Of a stretch of DNA of 64,000 nucleotides, positions 1 to 9,177 are shown one piece after another. The translations under genes were made by a program, and so were the position numbers. Source of the stretch: Hydrogenophilales bacterium (GTDB lineage: Bacteria > Pseudomonadota > Gammaproteobacteria > Burkholderiales > Thiobacillaceae); NCBI GenBank assembly GCA_016719465.1, contig JADJYY010000006.1:1-64000 (forward strand), written 5' to 3'. Each line of letters starts with the position of its first letter. Positions within the stretch are counted from its first letter, which is position 1. The notes beneath the pieces are model-generated. The model was given only the letters and a program-made list of their open reading frames with translations, searched no databases and had not been told where the DNA came from.

Positions 1-660
1 ACATCATGTCCCGGGACGAGCGCATCGCCGGCTTGAATGCCATACAACTCCAGTCCAACGGCGGGATATCGATCCGATTCCGCGTGGGCGTGCTGCACCC
101 AAGGGCCTCCTGACTTCGATAAGGTTCCGAACCGTCCGCCTTTCCCGGAAATCTTTCGACAGTTCGATTCCCCATGGCACGCCCTGATGCTTTCCTCGCG
201 GCGATCCGCCGGGTGGGCGGCTTCCGATCCCCCTCTTCTTTGCCTACTACGAGGAGATCGACTTGTGCCGGCGGCTGCGCCTGCCATGGTTTTCCGACTG
301 GTCGTCTCGCCCGATCGCCCGTGATTCATATCCGTACCGAATACCGCCAAGCCGCTCCAGTCGCGCGTGCGCCGCGCCTGGAAGGCTATACCTGTCCCGG
401 CCCAAGATCGTGGCAACCGTATCAGGCCGACGCTCAAAACATACTTGGCGAAATCCGGGCTGGTCTGGGGGGGCGCGGATGGCATCCATCCGTACAATAC
501 CTACCCACACGACCGGGGCATCGCCGCCAGTGGCCTGGGCTGGCTGCTCTGCTTTCTTCCCGTGATCTGGCTGCAGCAAGAAACGCGATGCCGTGCCAGG
601 CATGCGTTAGCCTGGCGACATGCATGCAAAATGTTCCCTGCGCACCATCCCGGAGCCTGA
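1..660 (+). pseudogene. GT2 glycosyltransferase remnant, frameshifted, 5' end outside window
   Basis: No single frame runs through this stretch, but pieces of one glycosyltransferase family 2 protein appear in successive frames. Frame 3 gives a conserved-looking stretch (around RDERIAGLNAIQLQ). Frame 3 then gives AAIRRVGGF near 195-221, frame 2 gives FFAYYEEIDLCRRLRL from 236, and frame 3 returns with VIHIRTEYRQ near 320-350. The acidic EEIDLCRR motif is the catalytic-base region of rhamnosyltransferase-like GT2 enzymes. A final frame ends at a TGA at 658-660. At least four shifts are needed, so this is either a decayed gene or error-rich sequence. The family call is fairly safe; the gene limits are approximate. 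Confidence 0.55.
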
Positions 661-824
661 TTCGGTGACTCGTCTTTCCACCAGCCTGCGAGCTGCTTCC
701 TGGCGGCTCCTTACCTGGCGCGCGTCGATGGCCAGCCGGGCCGTTGCCAGCCTGGCGGCGCTATGCGCGCGTACCCCCCAGGGAGACGGATCGAGGGGGT
801 CCCGGCGGCGTCGGAAGCCGGAAA

Positions 825-2001
825 ATGGTGCTGATCACCTGGGCTCCCCGGGTCGCCGGGCGGCGTCTACCGCCCCCAGTCCTTCGCTCGCCATGCGGCG
901 GCTTGCGGCTGGCGGGGGAGGTGTGGGCCCGGCCCCTGGCGCAGCCCGGCCAGGCGGGACGCTATCTGGCGGATTGCTGCCCGACAGCGTGCCGGTGAAC
1001 CGGGTAAAGGCGGACACGGGCCCCACCCGTGGCTGTTGCCGAGGATCGACGGCGGCATCGTCAACGCCCGTCCCTGGATCGAGGCCGCCGCCGCCCGCAT
1101 CACGCCCGGAGAGTCCGGCGTGATCCTGGCATCGGGGGCGCCTCTTCGCCAACTTTGTCGCCGGCCTTTGGCTGGTGCGGCGCACGGGGTGGTGGCTGCG
1201 CTGGATTATCGCGACGAGTGGACGGAAACCCCGTTCACGTTCGTCGACAAGACCGCCCCCAACCGGCATTGGGAAACCCTCTGCCTGGAGCGCGCCGATC
1301 TCGTGATCCACACGACCCCCTCCCAGATGGCCCATGCCCGTAGCCGTTTCCCCGTCCTGGCGCATTCGCGCCAGGCGGTGGTGTACAACGGCTGGGAGCC
1401 TGGCGATTTCGCCGATGTGCCCAGGAACTCCGGCCTGACAGGCCGCGCCCATCACCCTGGCCTATCTGGGCAACCTGGGCGCCATGGCGGCGCCGGATGC
1501 CTTCCTCGATACCCTCGCCGCCGCCCTGGCTGGCAGGCCGGAACTCCGGCCCAGGTGCGTCTGCGCCTGGTGGGCCAGGCGTCCGAGGCGCTCCGGAAAC
1601 TGCGGGCCTCCCTACCCCGAAGTCATCGAAATGGTGGACCCGATTCCCTAAGACGGAAGCTTGCCGCTGATGCGCGAGATCGACGGCCTGCTGCTGCTGA
1701 ACCCCATCGGCCTGAGGCGCTGGCATCCAGGGCAAGCTGTACGAGGACATCGCCTCCGGCACCCCATCGTGGTGTTCGGGGTCGGCGGCGATGGGTGACA
1801 TCGTCGATAGCCTGGGGCGGGCATCACCGTGGCCGAGGGGATGGCCACCTCGCCAACGCCCTGGAGGCCTTGCGGGACTTCAGCGGAGCCGATCCGGACC
1901 GGCGCGGTCGTTGGCTCGCAAGCCGGGAGCGGTCCGTATTGGCCGGTTCGCTGTATGGCGAACTGGACGCTTTGATTGACTCACCTGCAAGGGCTGGCTG
2001 A
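825..2001 (+). pseudogene. GT4 glycosyltransferase, multiply frameshifted
   Basis: A glycosyltransferase family 4 protein of about 390 residues can be pieced together from MVLITWAP (ATG at 825) to the TGA at 1999-2001. One frame gives an intact middle part, 1190-1430, with LDYRDEWTETPFTF, ERADLVIHTTPSQM and VVYNGWEPGDF, typical of the acceptor-side Rossmann domain. After 1438 the reading passes to other frames: ITLAYLGNLGAMAAPDAFL near 1450-1500 and LMREIDGLLLLNPIGL near 1668. It returns to the first frame for the C-terminal part around ALEALRDFSGADPDRRGRW. Several single-base indels are required. It ends 1 base before the next glycosyltransferase start, so the two formed one transcription unit with the GT2 remnant upstream. 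Confidence 0.65.
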
Positions 2002-2002
2002 C

Positions 2003-3179
2003 ATGCGCATCCTCTACGCCAGCGAACGCCCCCCCTACCCGTTCTTTCTGGGCGGCGCCGTTCGCTGCGCGCACATGCTTTTGCAGGGCATGTCCCGGGA
2101 TCTGGCAACCGACTGCCGGGCCGTGGGTTCCAGCGAATAGGCCGTGAACCCCCACGGTCCTTCCTCGCCCGACGAGTACGAGGCGCTGGGAATCCGGGGA
2201 GCGGCCCCCTCCCATGGCCTTCTCCCGCTCGTCGGCGAGGGGAACCAAGAGCTGGATTGCGGCTATCCGGTGCGGTTGCTACCGGATTTTTTTCAATGCC
2301 CTGGGACCCTTCATCGACGCTTGCAGGCCGGACCTGGTGTGGGCCCAGATGGAAGGCGCCAGGGAAATTCTGGAGATCGCCCGCAAGAATGGCGTGCCCG
2401 GTTTGTATTTCGTCCATGACGCGGAATTCGACCCGGTGGAGCTTCGGGCCATCGTGGAGATGAGTTGCCGCATCGTCTGCGGCAGCGGCTTCCTGGCCCG
2501 CAAGGTCCTGCTTGCCACGGGCTGCCGCGCCCATGTGGTGTATCCGCCGGCCGAGTTGTATTTCGGCGAGCGGGGCGACCCGGACGGGTATGTGACCATG
2601 ATCAACGCCCACAAGGTCAAGGGCCTGGAGACCTTTCTGGAAGTCGCCCGGCGCCTGCCCCGGGTAAGCTTCCTGCTGCCGGAATCCTGGAAGCTCCAGG
2701 ACGATGCCCTGGCCGCCCTGCAAGCCCGGCTCACGGAACTGCCCAATGTCACCTTCCAGCACCGGGTGTCGGACATGCGCCAGGTCTACCGTATGACCCG
2801 CCTGTTGCTGGCCCCTTCCATTTGGGAGGAAGGCTTCGGCATGGTGGCGGTGGAGGCCCAGTCCTGCGGCATTCCCGTCATTGCCAGCGCCCGGGGGGGG
2901 CTGCCGGAATCGGTGGGGGATGGGGGCCTGCTGATCAAGGATTACCGGAACGTGGATGACTGGGTGGCGGCGGTGCGGTCCGTGCTGGAGTACCCCGAGC
3001 GCTATGCGGACCTTTCCGCCAGAGCCCTGGCCCATGCTCGATCCGACGATTTCTCGCCGCCGGAACTGGCCCGGCGCTTTCTGGCCGCTTGCCAGGCACC
3101 GGCGCCTGGCGTGGGCATGATGGCACGGGGTATGCGGGCATGGCGGCGCTACTTGTTGAACAGCTACCGCGGACATTGA
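2003..3179 (+). pseudogene. GT4 glycosyltransferase with disrupted N-terminal quarter
   Basis: The ATG at 2003 opens a GT4-type N-terminus (MRILYASERPPYPFFLGGA), but the frame meets a TAG at 2138 and then shifts at a run of seven T (2287-2293). From there to the TGA at 3177-3179 the protein is intact. It shows a nucleotide-sugar Rossmann domain with FVHDAEFDPVE, an INAHKVKGLETFLEVARRLP segment and the GT4 donor-site signature EEGFGMVAVEAQSCGIPVIA. The GT4 family normally has about 370-400 residues, matching the repaired length. Removing one T at 2287-2293 would join the body to the upstream frame. It is preceded directly by another damaged GT4 gene. Confidence 0.68.
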
Positions 3180-3240
3180 AACGGGCAAGTCCTACCTGTG
3201 AAGTTCATCAGGTCTCGGCCGTGACCTGGGATCGACTCTT

Positions 3241-3260
3241 TGTACATCCATGTATTTACA
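3241..3260. promoter_or_regulatory. Candidate operator palindrome of the vapBC pair
   Basis: This 20-base imperfect palindrome runs from TGTACATC to ATTTACA, and 16 of its 20 positions match its own reverse complement. It lies 58 bases upstream of the antitoxin start. Type II antitoxins of the AbrB/MazE class usually bind such palindromes in their own promoter, so an autoregulatory operator is a reasonable inference. No binding evidence exists here. Confidence 0.4.
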
Positions 3261-3317
3261 TTTCGGGATCCCATCGTCTAGAGTCCATGCACTGGATACA
3301 GGTTTGCGGAGATTGAC

Positions 3318-3554
3318 ATGCACACCACACGCGTCTTCAAGAATGGCAATTCCCAGGCGGTTCGCATTCCCGCGGACTTGGCCTATGAACGAACCGATAT
3401 CGAACTCGAGGTCGAGCGAATCGGCGATGAGTTGCGCATTCGACCGGCACGTCGTTCGCTTGCGGGGGTGCTGTCAAAATTTGCCCGTTTCTCCCCTGAA
3501 TTCATGGCGGAAGGCCGTGGTGACCAAGAGCAAGCGGAAAGGGATGCGCTTTGA
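3318..3554 (+). CDS. vapB: VapB-type antitoxin (AbrB/MazE swapped-hairpin fold)
   Basis: The 78-residue protein begins MHTTRVFKNGNSQAVRIPAD, the classical SpoVT-AbrB signature of VapB antitoxins (KNGNSQAVRIP). The N-terminal half should form the DNA-binding swapped-hairpin dimer. The C-terminal part, with SPEFMAEGRGDQEQAERDAL, should wrap around and block the toxin. The stop codon TGA (3552-3554) shares its last base with the ATG of the PIN-domain toxin, so translation is coupled. A palindrome at 3241-3260 is the likely autoregulatory site. The pair sits between damaged glycosyltransferase genes and the FG-GAP gene, as toxin-antitoxin modules often do in variable regions. Confidence 0.9.
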   Translation: MHTTRVFKNGNSQAVRIPADLAYERTDIELEVERIGDELRIRPARRSLAGVLSKFARFSPEFMAEGRGDQEQAERDAL

Positions 3555-3970
3555 TGCCACGCTACATGCTGGACACCAACATGTGCATCTACTTGATGAA
3601 GAGCCAGCCGGAATCTGTTGCCCGACGGTTCGCCCAGTGTTTTGTCGGTGACGTGGTGATGTCCGCGATTACCTACGCGGAGTTGGAATTCGGTGTCAGG
3701 GCATCGGCTGATCCTGATAGAGAACGCGCAAATCTGGCCGCATTGGTTGAAGACATTCCCGTGGCCGACTTTGGCGTTCAGGCAGGCATGGCCTATGGCC
3801 CGATCCGCATGGCCACTCGCGAACGCAAGAAAGATCATCTCGACAAACTGATTGCCGCCCATGCGATTTCGCTGGAGGTGCGGTTGGTAACGAACAATGA
3901 ACGGGATTTTGCCAAATACCCTGGCGTGATCACCGAGAATTGGATTACTCCCACAGACACTCGGAGATAA
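3554..3970 (+). CDS. vapC: VapC-type PIN-domain ribonuclease toxin
   Basis: The protein of about 138 residues opens MPRYMLDTNMCIYLMK, with the first conserved PIN-domain acid in LDTN. Further acids expected for the Mg2+-dependent RNase site are visible in ITYAELEFGV, in KDHLDKLIAAHA and in LVTNNERDFAKYPGV. VapC toxins of this subgroup cleave initiator tRNA or rRNA, but the target of this copy cannot be read from sequence. The ATG at 3554 is chosen over the TTG at 3551 because it overlaps the antitoxin stop by one base. All key residues and the full family length are present, so the toxin is probably functional. Confidence 0.92.
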   Translation: MPRYMLDTNMCIYLMKSQPESVARRFAQCFVGDVVMSAITYAELEFGVRASADPDRERANLAALVEDIPVADFGVQAGMAYGPIRMATRERKKDHLDKLIAAHAISLEVRLVTNNERDFAKYPGVITENWITPTDTRR

Positions 3971-3988
3971 CTCCCCATCCGGAGCCCC

Positions 3989-5940
3989 ATGAATACCCCA
4001 CACATATCTCTGCTCGGCCTGGCTCTCTCGGCAGCCTTGATGCTGTCCGCCTGCGCCCCCAGCGAAGTTGACCTCACCCTGTTCGAAGACGTCACACCAC
4101 GCTCCGGCCTGGCCGCCTACGAGGGCATGACCCATGGCGCCGCCTGGGGGGACTACGACGGGGACGGCAAGCCGGACCTCTACGTCACCAATCACCTGAA
4201 GCCGGCTGTGTTGTTCCGCAACCTGGGGGGGGCCGATTCGAGGACGTGACCGCCGCCGTATTGGGTGCCCAGACTGGAGGCGACAAGCACGGCGCCGCCT
4301 GGGCGGACTTCGACAACGACGGCGACCAGGACCTGGCGCAGCTCACCGGCGCCATCCAGGGCTTGGGGGAAGAACCCAAGCGCCTGTTCGTCAACGATGC
4401 CGGCACACTGGCCGACCGGGCGCGAAGCCTGGGCGTGGACAACCTTCCAGGCCGCACCCGCATGCCCTTGTGGGTGGACCTGGACGGGGACGGCAAGCTG
4501 GATCTGTTCCAGGGGGCCGAGGCACGGCACGACGCCATGACCCCGCCTTTCTTCTTCGCAAGCCAAGGGGGCTCCTTTGCCGACATGACCGCCTGGCTGC
4601 CGCTCTTGTCCCGCGGCGCGCCCTTCTGCGTGCTGACTTCGTTGAACGATGACCCCCACCCGGAGATCGTCTGCCGCCTGATGGGAGAAGGCACTCCCAG
4701 CCAGGTGTTCGATACCCGGACGCGGCCCGCCCAAACCCTGGATCTCCTGCCCAAGACCGCCTTCGAGGACGTGGCGGTGGGAGACTTCGACAATGATGGC
4801 CGGATCGACCTGTTCCTGGCCCGCAAGAACCCCGGCGGCCCGGTATCCCTGGCCAGCGGCGGCAGGAATGTCCTCACCGCCCAGGCGGAACTCCTGCCCA
4901 AACATGCCGGCAAGCCCCTGGCCTTCCGCTTCCGCGCCCAGGGTCCGGTGCGTTTTACCCTGGCCGGCCAGCATGGCGGCGACCTGGGGGCCGCGGATGT
5001 CCGCATCGGCGGCGCAGCCACCGCGCCGGCTGGCCTGGACATCACCCTGGCCCCTGAATCCGCCACCGGCATGCCCAAGCCCGGCGCCGACCCCATGCGG
5101 CCCTCGGTGCTCATCGGCTCCCCGGAAGCGGGGGTCTGGCAGGTGGAGTTCCACATCCGCGCCGAAGCCTTTGGCGGTAAAAAGAAACCCCGCAACCTGT
5201 CGGTGCGCGTCCAGGCGGATGCCGGCCTGGATAAGGTTGAATCCGTCGGAGAAGCCGCCGCGGACGAGACCGCGCCCCAGCGCCTGTTCATGAACCGGGA
5301 CGGCAAGCTGGTGGAGGAAGGGGAAAACCGGGGCGTGAACGCCCGCCCCGTCGCGGCCGCCAACGCCGTGGCGGTGGACTTCGACAACGACATGGACCTG
5401 GACCTGTTCGTGCTGGGCACCAACGACGCGGGCAAGACGGAGAATCTGCTGCTGCTGAACGACGGCAAGGGCCGTTTCACCCCGGTGCGCCAGGCGGGTG
5501 GCGCGGCGGGCGGCCTGTACGGGGTGGGGGACTCCGTCACCACGGCGGACGCGGACGGGGACGGCTGCCCGGACCTGCTCACCGCCAGCGGCGCCAGCAT
5601 GGGCCGCAGCCTGGGGCTGCCTTCGGACAACGGCCGCTACCAGGTGTTCCGCAACCTCTGCGCCACCGGCAACCACTGGCTCATGATCGACCTGGAGGGC
5701 ACCCGCTCCAACCGGGACGGCATCGGCGCCCGGGTGGTGGTGGAAGCGGGCGGCGTGAAGCAGACCCGCTTGCGGGACGGCGGCGTCCACGAGCGGGGCC
5801 AGAACCACGCACGCCTGCATTTCGGCTTGGGCAAACACGCCAAGGCGGACAGGATCACCGTGTACTGGCCCAGCGGCCAGGTGCAGAACTTGGGCAGCAC
5901 GGGATCGAATCAAGTCATTCGTCTTAAAGAACCTGACTAG
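3989..5940 (+). pseudogene. FG-GAP/VCBS repeat lipoprotein with ASPIC/UnbV C-terminus, frameshifted at a G tract
   Basis: The N-terminus is a lipoprotein signal peptide with a lipobox ending LSAC. It is followed by many calcium-binding FG-GAP motifs of the form D-x-D-x-D-G: YDGDGKPDLYV, FDNDGDQDLAQL, LDGDGKLDLFQ, FDNDGRIDLFL, FDNDMDLDLFV and ADGDGCPDLLT. The last 75 residues match the ASPIC/UnbV domain (GIGARVVVEAGG through ITVYWPSGQVQNL). The first frame ends at 4249, while the rest is read from 4246 in another frame. The break lies in a run of eight G at 4225-4232, and one more G would give NLGGGRFEDV and a 650-residue protein. Proteins of this kind are extracellular or outer-membrane beta-propellers of mostly unknown role. 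The lesion may be a sequencing error, a phase-variable tract or true decay. Confidence 0.8.
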
Positions 5941-6019
5941 CCCTGCCGATTAAAGGACGGGTGCGCTTCCCGCCGTGGGTGGGAGCGCCCCGCCATTGAA
6001 TAACCACGGAATCCCGAAC

Positions 6020-7144
6020 ATGTTGAATGTGTTGACCGTCTTCGGCACCCGCCCGGAAGCCATCAAGATGGCCCCCCTCATCGCCGAGCTGGAGCGACAC
6101 CCGGGCAAGATCCGCAACCGAAACTGCCTCACCGGCCAGCACAAGGACATGGTCGCGCCCCTCATCGAGCTGTTCGGCATCCGCGCCGACTACGACCTGA
6201 ACCTGATGCGGGAAAACCAGACCCTGGAGCACATCACCGTGAACGTGCTCCAGGAGGTGGGCCGCATCCTGCGGGAAGAGAAGTTCGACCTGCTTCTGGT
6301 GCAGGGCGACACCACCACCTCCATGGCCGCCGCCCTGGCCGCGTTCTACGCCGGCGTGAAGATCGGCCACGTGGAAGCCGGGCTGCGCACCTTCGACAAG
6401 AACCACCCCTATCCCGAGGAAGCCAACCGCCGGATCATCGATGCCATGGCGGATGTGTTCTTCGCCCACAGCGAAAAGGCGCGCGGGCATTTGCTGCGGG
6501 AAGGCATCGCCGACAGCGCCATCGCCGTGACGGGCAACACCGTGATCGACGCCCTGCTGGACGTTTCCAACCGGCCCTATTCCTTTACCGGCACGCCCCT
6601 GGAAACCCTGCCCTTCGGCCAGAAGCGCATCGTGCTGGTCACCGCCCACCGCCGGGAGAGTTTCGGCGGCCCCTTCGAATCCCTTTGCAAAGGGCTGCGG
6701 GAACTGGCCCTTAGGTATCGCGACGAGATCGTCCTGGTCTACCCGGTGCACCGCAATCCCAACGTGCGCCAGGTGGTGAATGCCGTGCTGGCGGGCATCG
6801 ACAACGTGGTGCTCACCGACCCACTGGAATACATGCCTCTGGTGCACCTGATGAAGAACGCCTACATGGTGCTGTCGGATTCCGGCGGCCTGCAGGAGGA
6901 AGCCCCCAGCCTGGGCAAGCCCGTGCTGGTGCTGCGCGACGTGACCGAGCGGCAGGAGGGCGTCGAGGCCGGCACCCTGAAGCTGGTCGGCACCGATACC
7001 GACCGCATCGTGGCCGAGGCCTCCCGCCTGCTGGACGACCCGGACGCCTATCAGGCCATGGCCACCCGGGCGAACCCCTACGGCGACGGCACCGCCGCCA
7101 TCAAGATCGTGCGCCGCATACTGGATGACGCCGGGGCCGGCTGA
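6020..7144 (+). CDS. wecB: UDP-N-acetylglucosamine 2-epimerase (non-hydrolysing)
   Basis: This enzyme interconverts UDP-GlcNAc and UDP-ManNAc in the cytoplasm, supplying ManNAc-type sugars for surface polysaccharides. The 374-residue protein has the family N-terminus VLTVFGTRPEAIKMAPLI. It also has VQGDTTTSMAAALAAFY, GHVEAGLRTFD, the substrate segment VTAHRRESFGGPF, HRNPNVRQ and SDSGGLQEEAPSLGKPVLV. The ATG at 6020 is preferred over the GTG at 5975 because homologues start right at this beta-strand. It is the only nucleotide-sugar enzyme seen in the locus and the first gene of the plus-strand glycan block. The following sulfotransferase starts 19 bases downstream. Confidence 0.95.
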   Translation: MLNVLTVFGTRPEAIKMAPLIAELERHPGKIRNRNCLTGQHKDMVAPLIELFGIRADYDLNLMRENQTLEHITVNVLQEVGRILREEKFDLLLVQGDTTTSMAAALAAFYAGVKIGHVEAGLRTFDKNHPYPEEANRRIIDAMADVFFAHSEKARGHLLREGIADSAIAVTGNTVIDALLDVSNRPYSFTGTPLETLPFGQKRIVLVTAHRRESFGGPFESLCKGLRELALRYRDEIVLVYPVHRNPNVRQVVNAVLAGIDNVVLTDPLEYMPLVHLMKNAYMVLSDSGGLQEEAPSLGKPVLVLRDVTERQEGVEAGTLKLVGTDTDRIVAEASRLLDDPDAYQAMATRANPYGDGTAAIKIVRRILDDAGAG

Positions 7145-7163
7145 GCCACGGGGAAACACGCGC

Positions 7164-8105
7164 ATGCTGAACAATCTCATCGCCGCCCTCATCGGTCCCG
7201 CCCAGGCACGCGCCGCCCAGCGGCAGGCCCTGGCCAGGACGCGAGGCCTCATGACAGGCCTGGAGGCCCTGGCCGACGCCGTGCCGCCCGATGGCGCGGA
7301 CGGTGAAGCCCCCATCTTCCTGCTCTCCGCCGGTTGGCGCTCCGGCTCCACCCTGCTGCAGCGCCTCATCATGTCCGACCGGAAGGTGCTCATCTGGGGC
7401 GAGCCCTACGATGAATGCGGCCTCATCCAGCACCTGGCGGCGTCCAACCGGGCCTTCCGCCCCGGCTGGCCCCGGGCGGATTACTTCTACGACGGCACGC
7501 CCATCGGCCAATTGTCCGGCAACTGGGTGGCCAACCTGTTTCCCGCCCTGGGGGATTGGCGCGCCGCCCACCGGGCCCTGTTCCAGACCCTGTTCGCCCG
7601 GCCCGCGCAGGCCGCGGGCGCGGGCCGCTGGGGCATCAAGGAAGTTCGGCTCACGGCCGAGCATTGCCACTACCTGCGCTGGCTTTACCCCAACGCCAAA
7701 TTCCTCTTCCTCTACCGCCACCCCCTGGATGCCTACCGCTCCTATTGCAGCTTCGGCCGCAACTGGTACGACACCTACCCCGACCACCCCGTCTTCACGC
7801 CCCGCGCCTTCGGACGCCACTGGCGCGGCCTCATGGACGGCTTCCTGGCCGAGGCGGACGGGCTGGGGGCCCTGCTGGTGCGTTATGAAGACCTGATCGC
7901 CGACGTCGCCACGGTGCGGCGGGTGGAGGCCTATCTGGGCATCACCATCGATCATGGCCTCCTGCGGCTGAAGGTCCGCAACTCGGGCAACGTCAGGGAC
8001 AACCCGGCCGGGAAGCGCCCGGAAGTGAAGGTCTCCGCCCTGGAAACCTGGCTGCTGCGCCGGGCGGTGGGCCCCACGGCGGCGAAGCTCGACTACCGTT
8101 TTTAG
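7164..8105 (+). CDS. Sulfotransferase family protein (PAPS-dependent)
   Basis: The 313-residue protein carries the two PAPS-binding elements of cytosolic carbohydrate sulfotransferases. The 5'-phosphosulfate loop is SAGWRSGSTLLQRL (about residues 55-68) and the 3'-phosphate strand-helix is LYRHPLDAYRSYC. The family reaction moves sulfate from 3'-phosphoadenylyl sulfate to a hydroxyl of a sugar or small molecule. Its place between the 2-epimerase and a GT2 glycosyltransferase makes a glycan or glycan precursor the likely acceptor, which is inference. The ATG at 7164 is chosen because GGGGAA lies just upstream; the longer frame from 7125 would overlap the epimerase. A second, unrelated-looking sulfotransferase lies at 22563-23486. 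Confidence 0.88.
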   Translation: MLNNLIAALIGPAQARAAQRQALARTRGLMTGLEALADAVPPDGADGEAPIFLLSAGWRSGSTLLQRLIMSDRKVLIWGEPYDECGLIQHLAASNRAFRPGWPRADYFYDGTPIGQLSGNWVANLFPALGDWRAAHRALFQTLFARPAQAAGAGRWGIKEVRLTAEHCHYLRWLYPNAKFLFLYRHPLDAYRSYCSFGRNWYDTYPDHPVFTPRAFGRHWRGLMDGFLAEADGLGALLVRYEDLIADVATVRRVEAYLGITIDHGLLRLKVRNSGNVRDNPAGKRPEVKVSALETWLLRRAVGPTAAKLDYRF

Positions 8106-8146
8106 GTCCGCCACGCCATGCCAATCCCACAGAGGCTGGCGCCGAG

Positions 8147-9154
8147 TTGCCCTTCGCCTCCGTCATCATTCCCGCCCTCAACTGCGCCCATGAGGTGGAT
8201 GCCTGCATCGCCGCCCTGCGGGCCCAGGACTATCCCGCGGAGCGTTTCGAGATCATCGTGGTGGACAACGGCTCCACGGATGGCACGGCGGAGCGCCTGG
8301 AGCGGCACGGCGTGCGCCTGGAACGCATGCCGGAGCGGGGCCGCAGCCGCGCCCAGAACGCCGGGCTCAAGGTGGCCCGCGGCGAAATCATCCTCACCAC
8401 CGACATGGGCTGCATCGCCCGGCCGGACTGGATCAGCAACATCGCGCGCTGCTTTTCCGACCCGGAGGTGGGCTGCGTGGCCGGCGACATCGTCATGCGG
8501 CCTTCCGGCGACAACCTGGCCCTGCGCTATCAGGCGCGCAACAACTACATGTCGCCGTTCCACGCCCTGAAACGCCGCCGCCTGCCCTTCCTCCCCTTCG
8601 CCGACGGCGCCAACGCCTCCTTCCGGCGCGCGGTGTTCGACCGCATCGGCGGCTTCGAGGCCAGCTTCTACAAGGCGGCGGATGTGGAAATCTGCTATCG
8701 CCTCCTCATCCTCACCGACTGGAAGATCGTGTTCTGCCCGGACTGCCTCATGGAAGAAACCGGCGAGCCCGACCTCAAGACCCTGATGCACCAGCGCTAT
8801 CGCATGGGCCTGGGCCTTCATCTCCTGCGCGCCCGTTTTCCCGCCTTCTTCGAACAGGAACCCGGGCGGGCCGGGCGGAGCTTGCGCCAGCGCTATTGGG
8901 CGGCGCGGGAAAGCCTGCGGGAAAAGTCGGGCTGGCTCAAGGCCTTGCTCACCTTCGACCGCGCCACGCTGGAAGACGCCTATGTCGCCTCTCGCATGTC
9001 CCGCGCCCAGGAGAAGGGCGAGCGGGAGGGCGCCGCCTATCTGCAAAGCCAGCCGGCACGGCCGCAACCCCTGGATGACGCCGCCCTGCGCCGCTTCATG
9101 GCGCGCATGGACCAACTGGACGCCCGCATCCTGTTGCGCCGAGCCCGCGACTGA
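8147..9154 (+). CDS. GT2 glycosyltransferase
   Basis: This GT-A fold enzyme opens with FASVIIPALNCAHEVD and has the nucleotide-binding VVDNGSTDGTAERL. The metal-site region is TTDMGCIA, where a more usual D-x-D is weakened. An acceptor-side DGANASFRRAVFDRIGGF and the acidic AADVEICYRLL (catalytic base region) follow. The C-terminal 100 residues are basic and helical and resemble no domain I know. The start is uncertain: the only in-frame initiator near the GT-A strand is TTG at 8147, with AGAGG about 11 bases upstream. The ATG at 8118 is out of frame. It follows the sulfotransferase within 41 bases and should be co-transcribed. Confidence 0.85.
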   Translation: MPFASVIIPALNCAHEVDACIAALRAQDYPAERFEIIVVDNGSTDGTAERLERHGVRLERMPERGRSRAQNAGLKVARGEIILTTDMGCIARPDWISNIARCFSDPEVGCVAGDIVMRPSGDNLALRYQARNNYMSPFHALKRRRLPFLPFADGANASFRRAVFDRIGGFEASFYKAADVEICYRLLILTDWKIVFCPDCLMEETGEPDLKTLMHQRYRMGLGLHLLRARFPAFFEQEPGRAGRSLRQRYWAARESLREKSGWLKALLTFDRATLEDAYVASRMSRAQEKGEREGAAYLQSQPARPQPLDDAALRRFMARMDQLDARILLRRARD

Positions 9155-9177
9155 TCTTTCAATTCAAGGAAACGACC

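Noticed and set aside
4185..5913. Two long minus-strand frames opposite the FG-GAP gene
   Set aside because: They mirror the D-x-D-x-D-G repeat codons of the real gene and contain no recognisable domain.
8118..8570. ATG at 8118 as start of the GT2 gene
   Set aside because: It is in a different frame from the GT-A motifs and would give an Arg/Pro-rich peptide; the TTG at 8147 is in frame.
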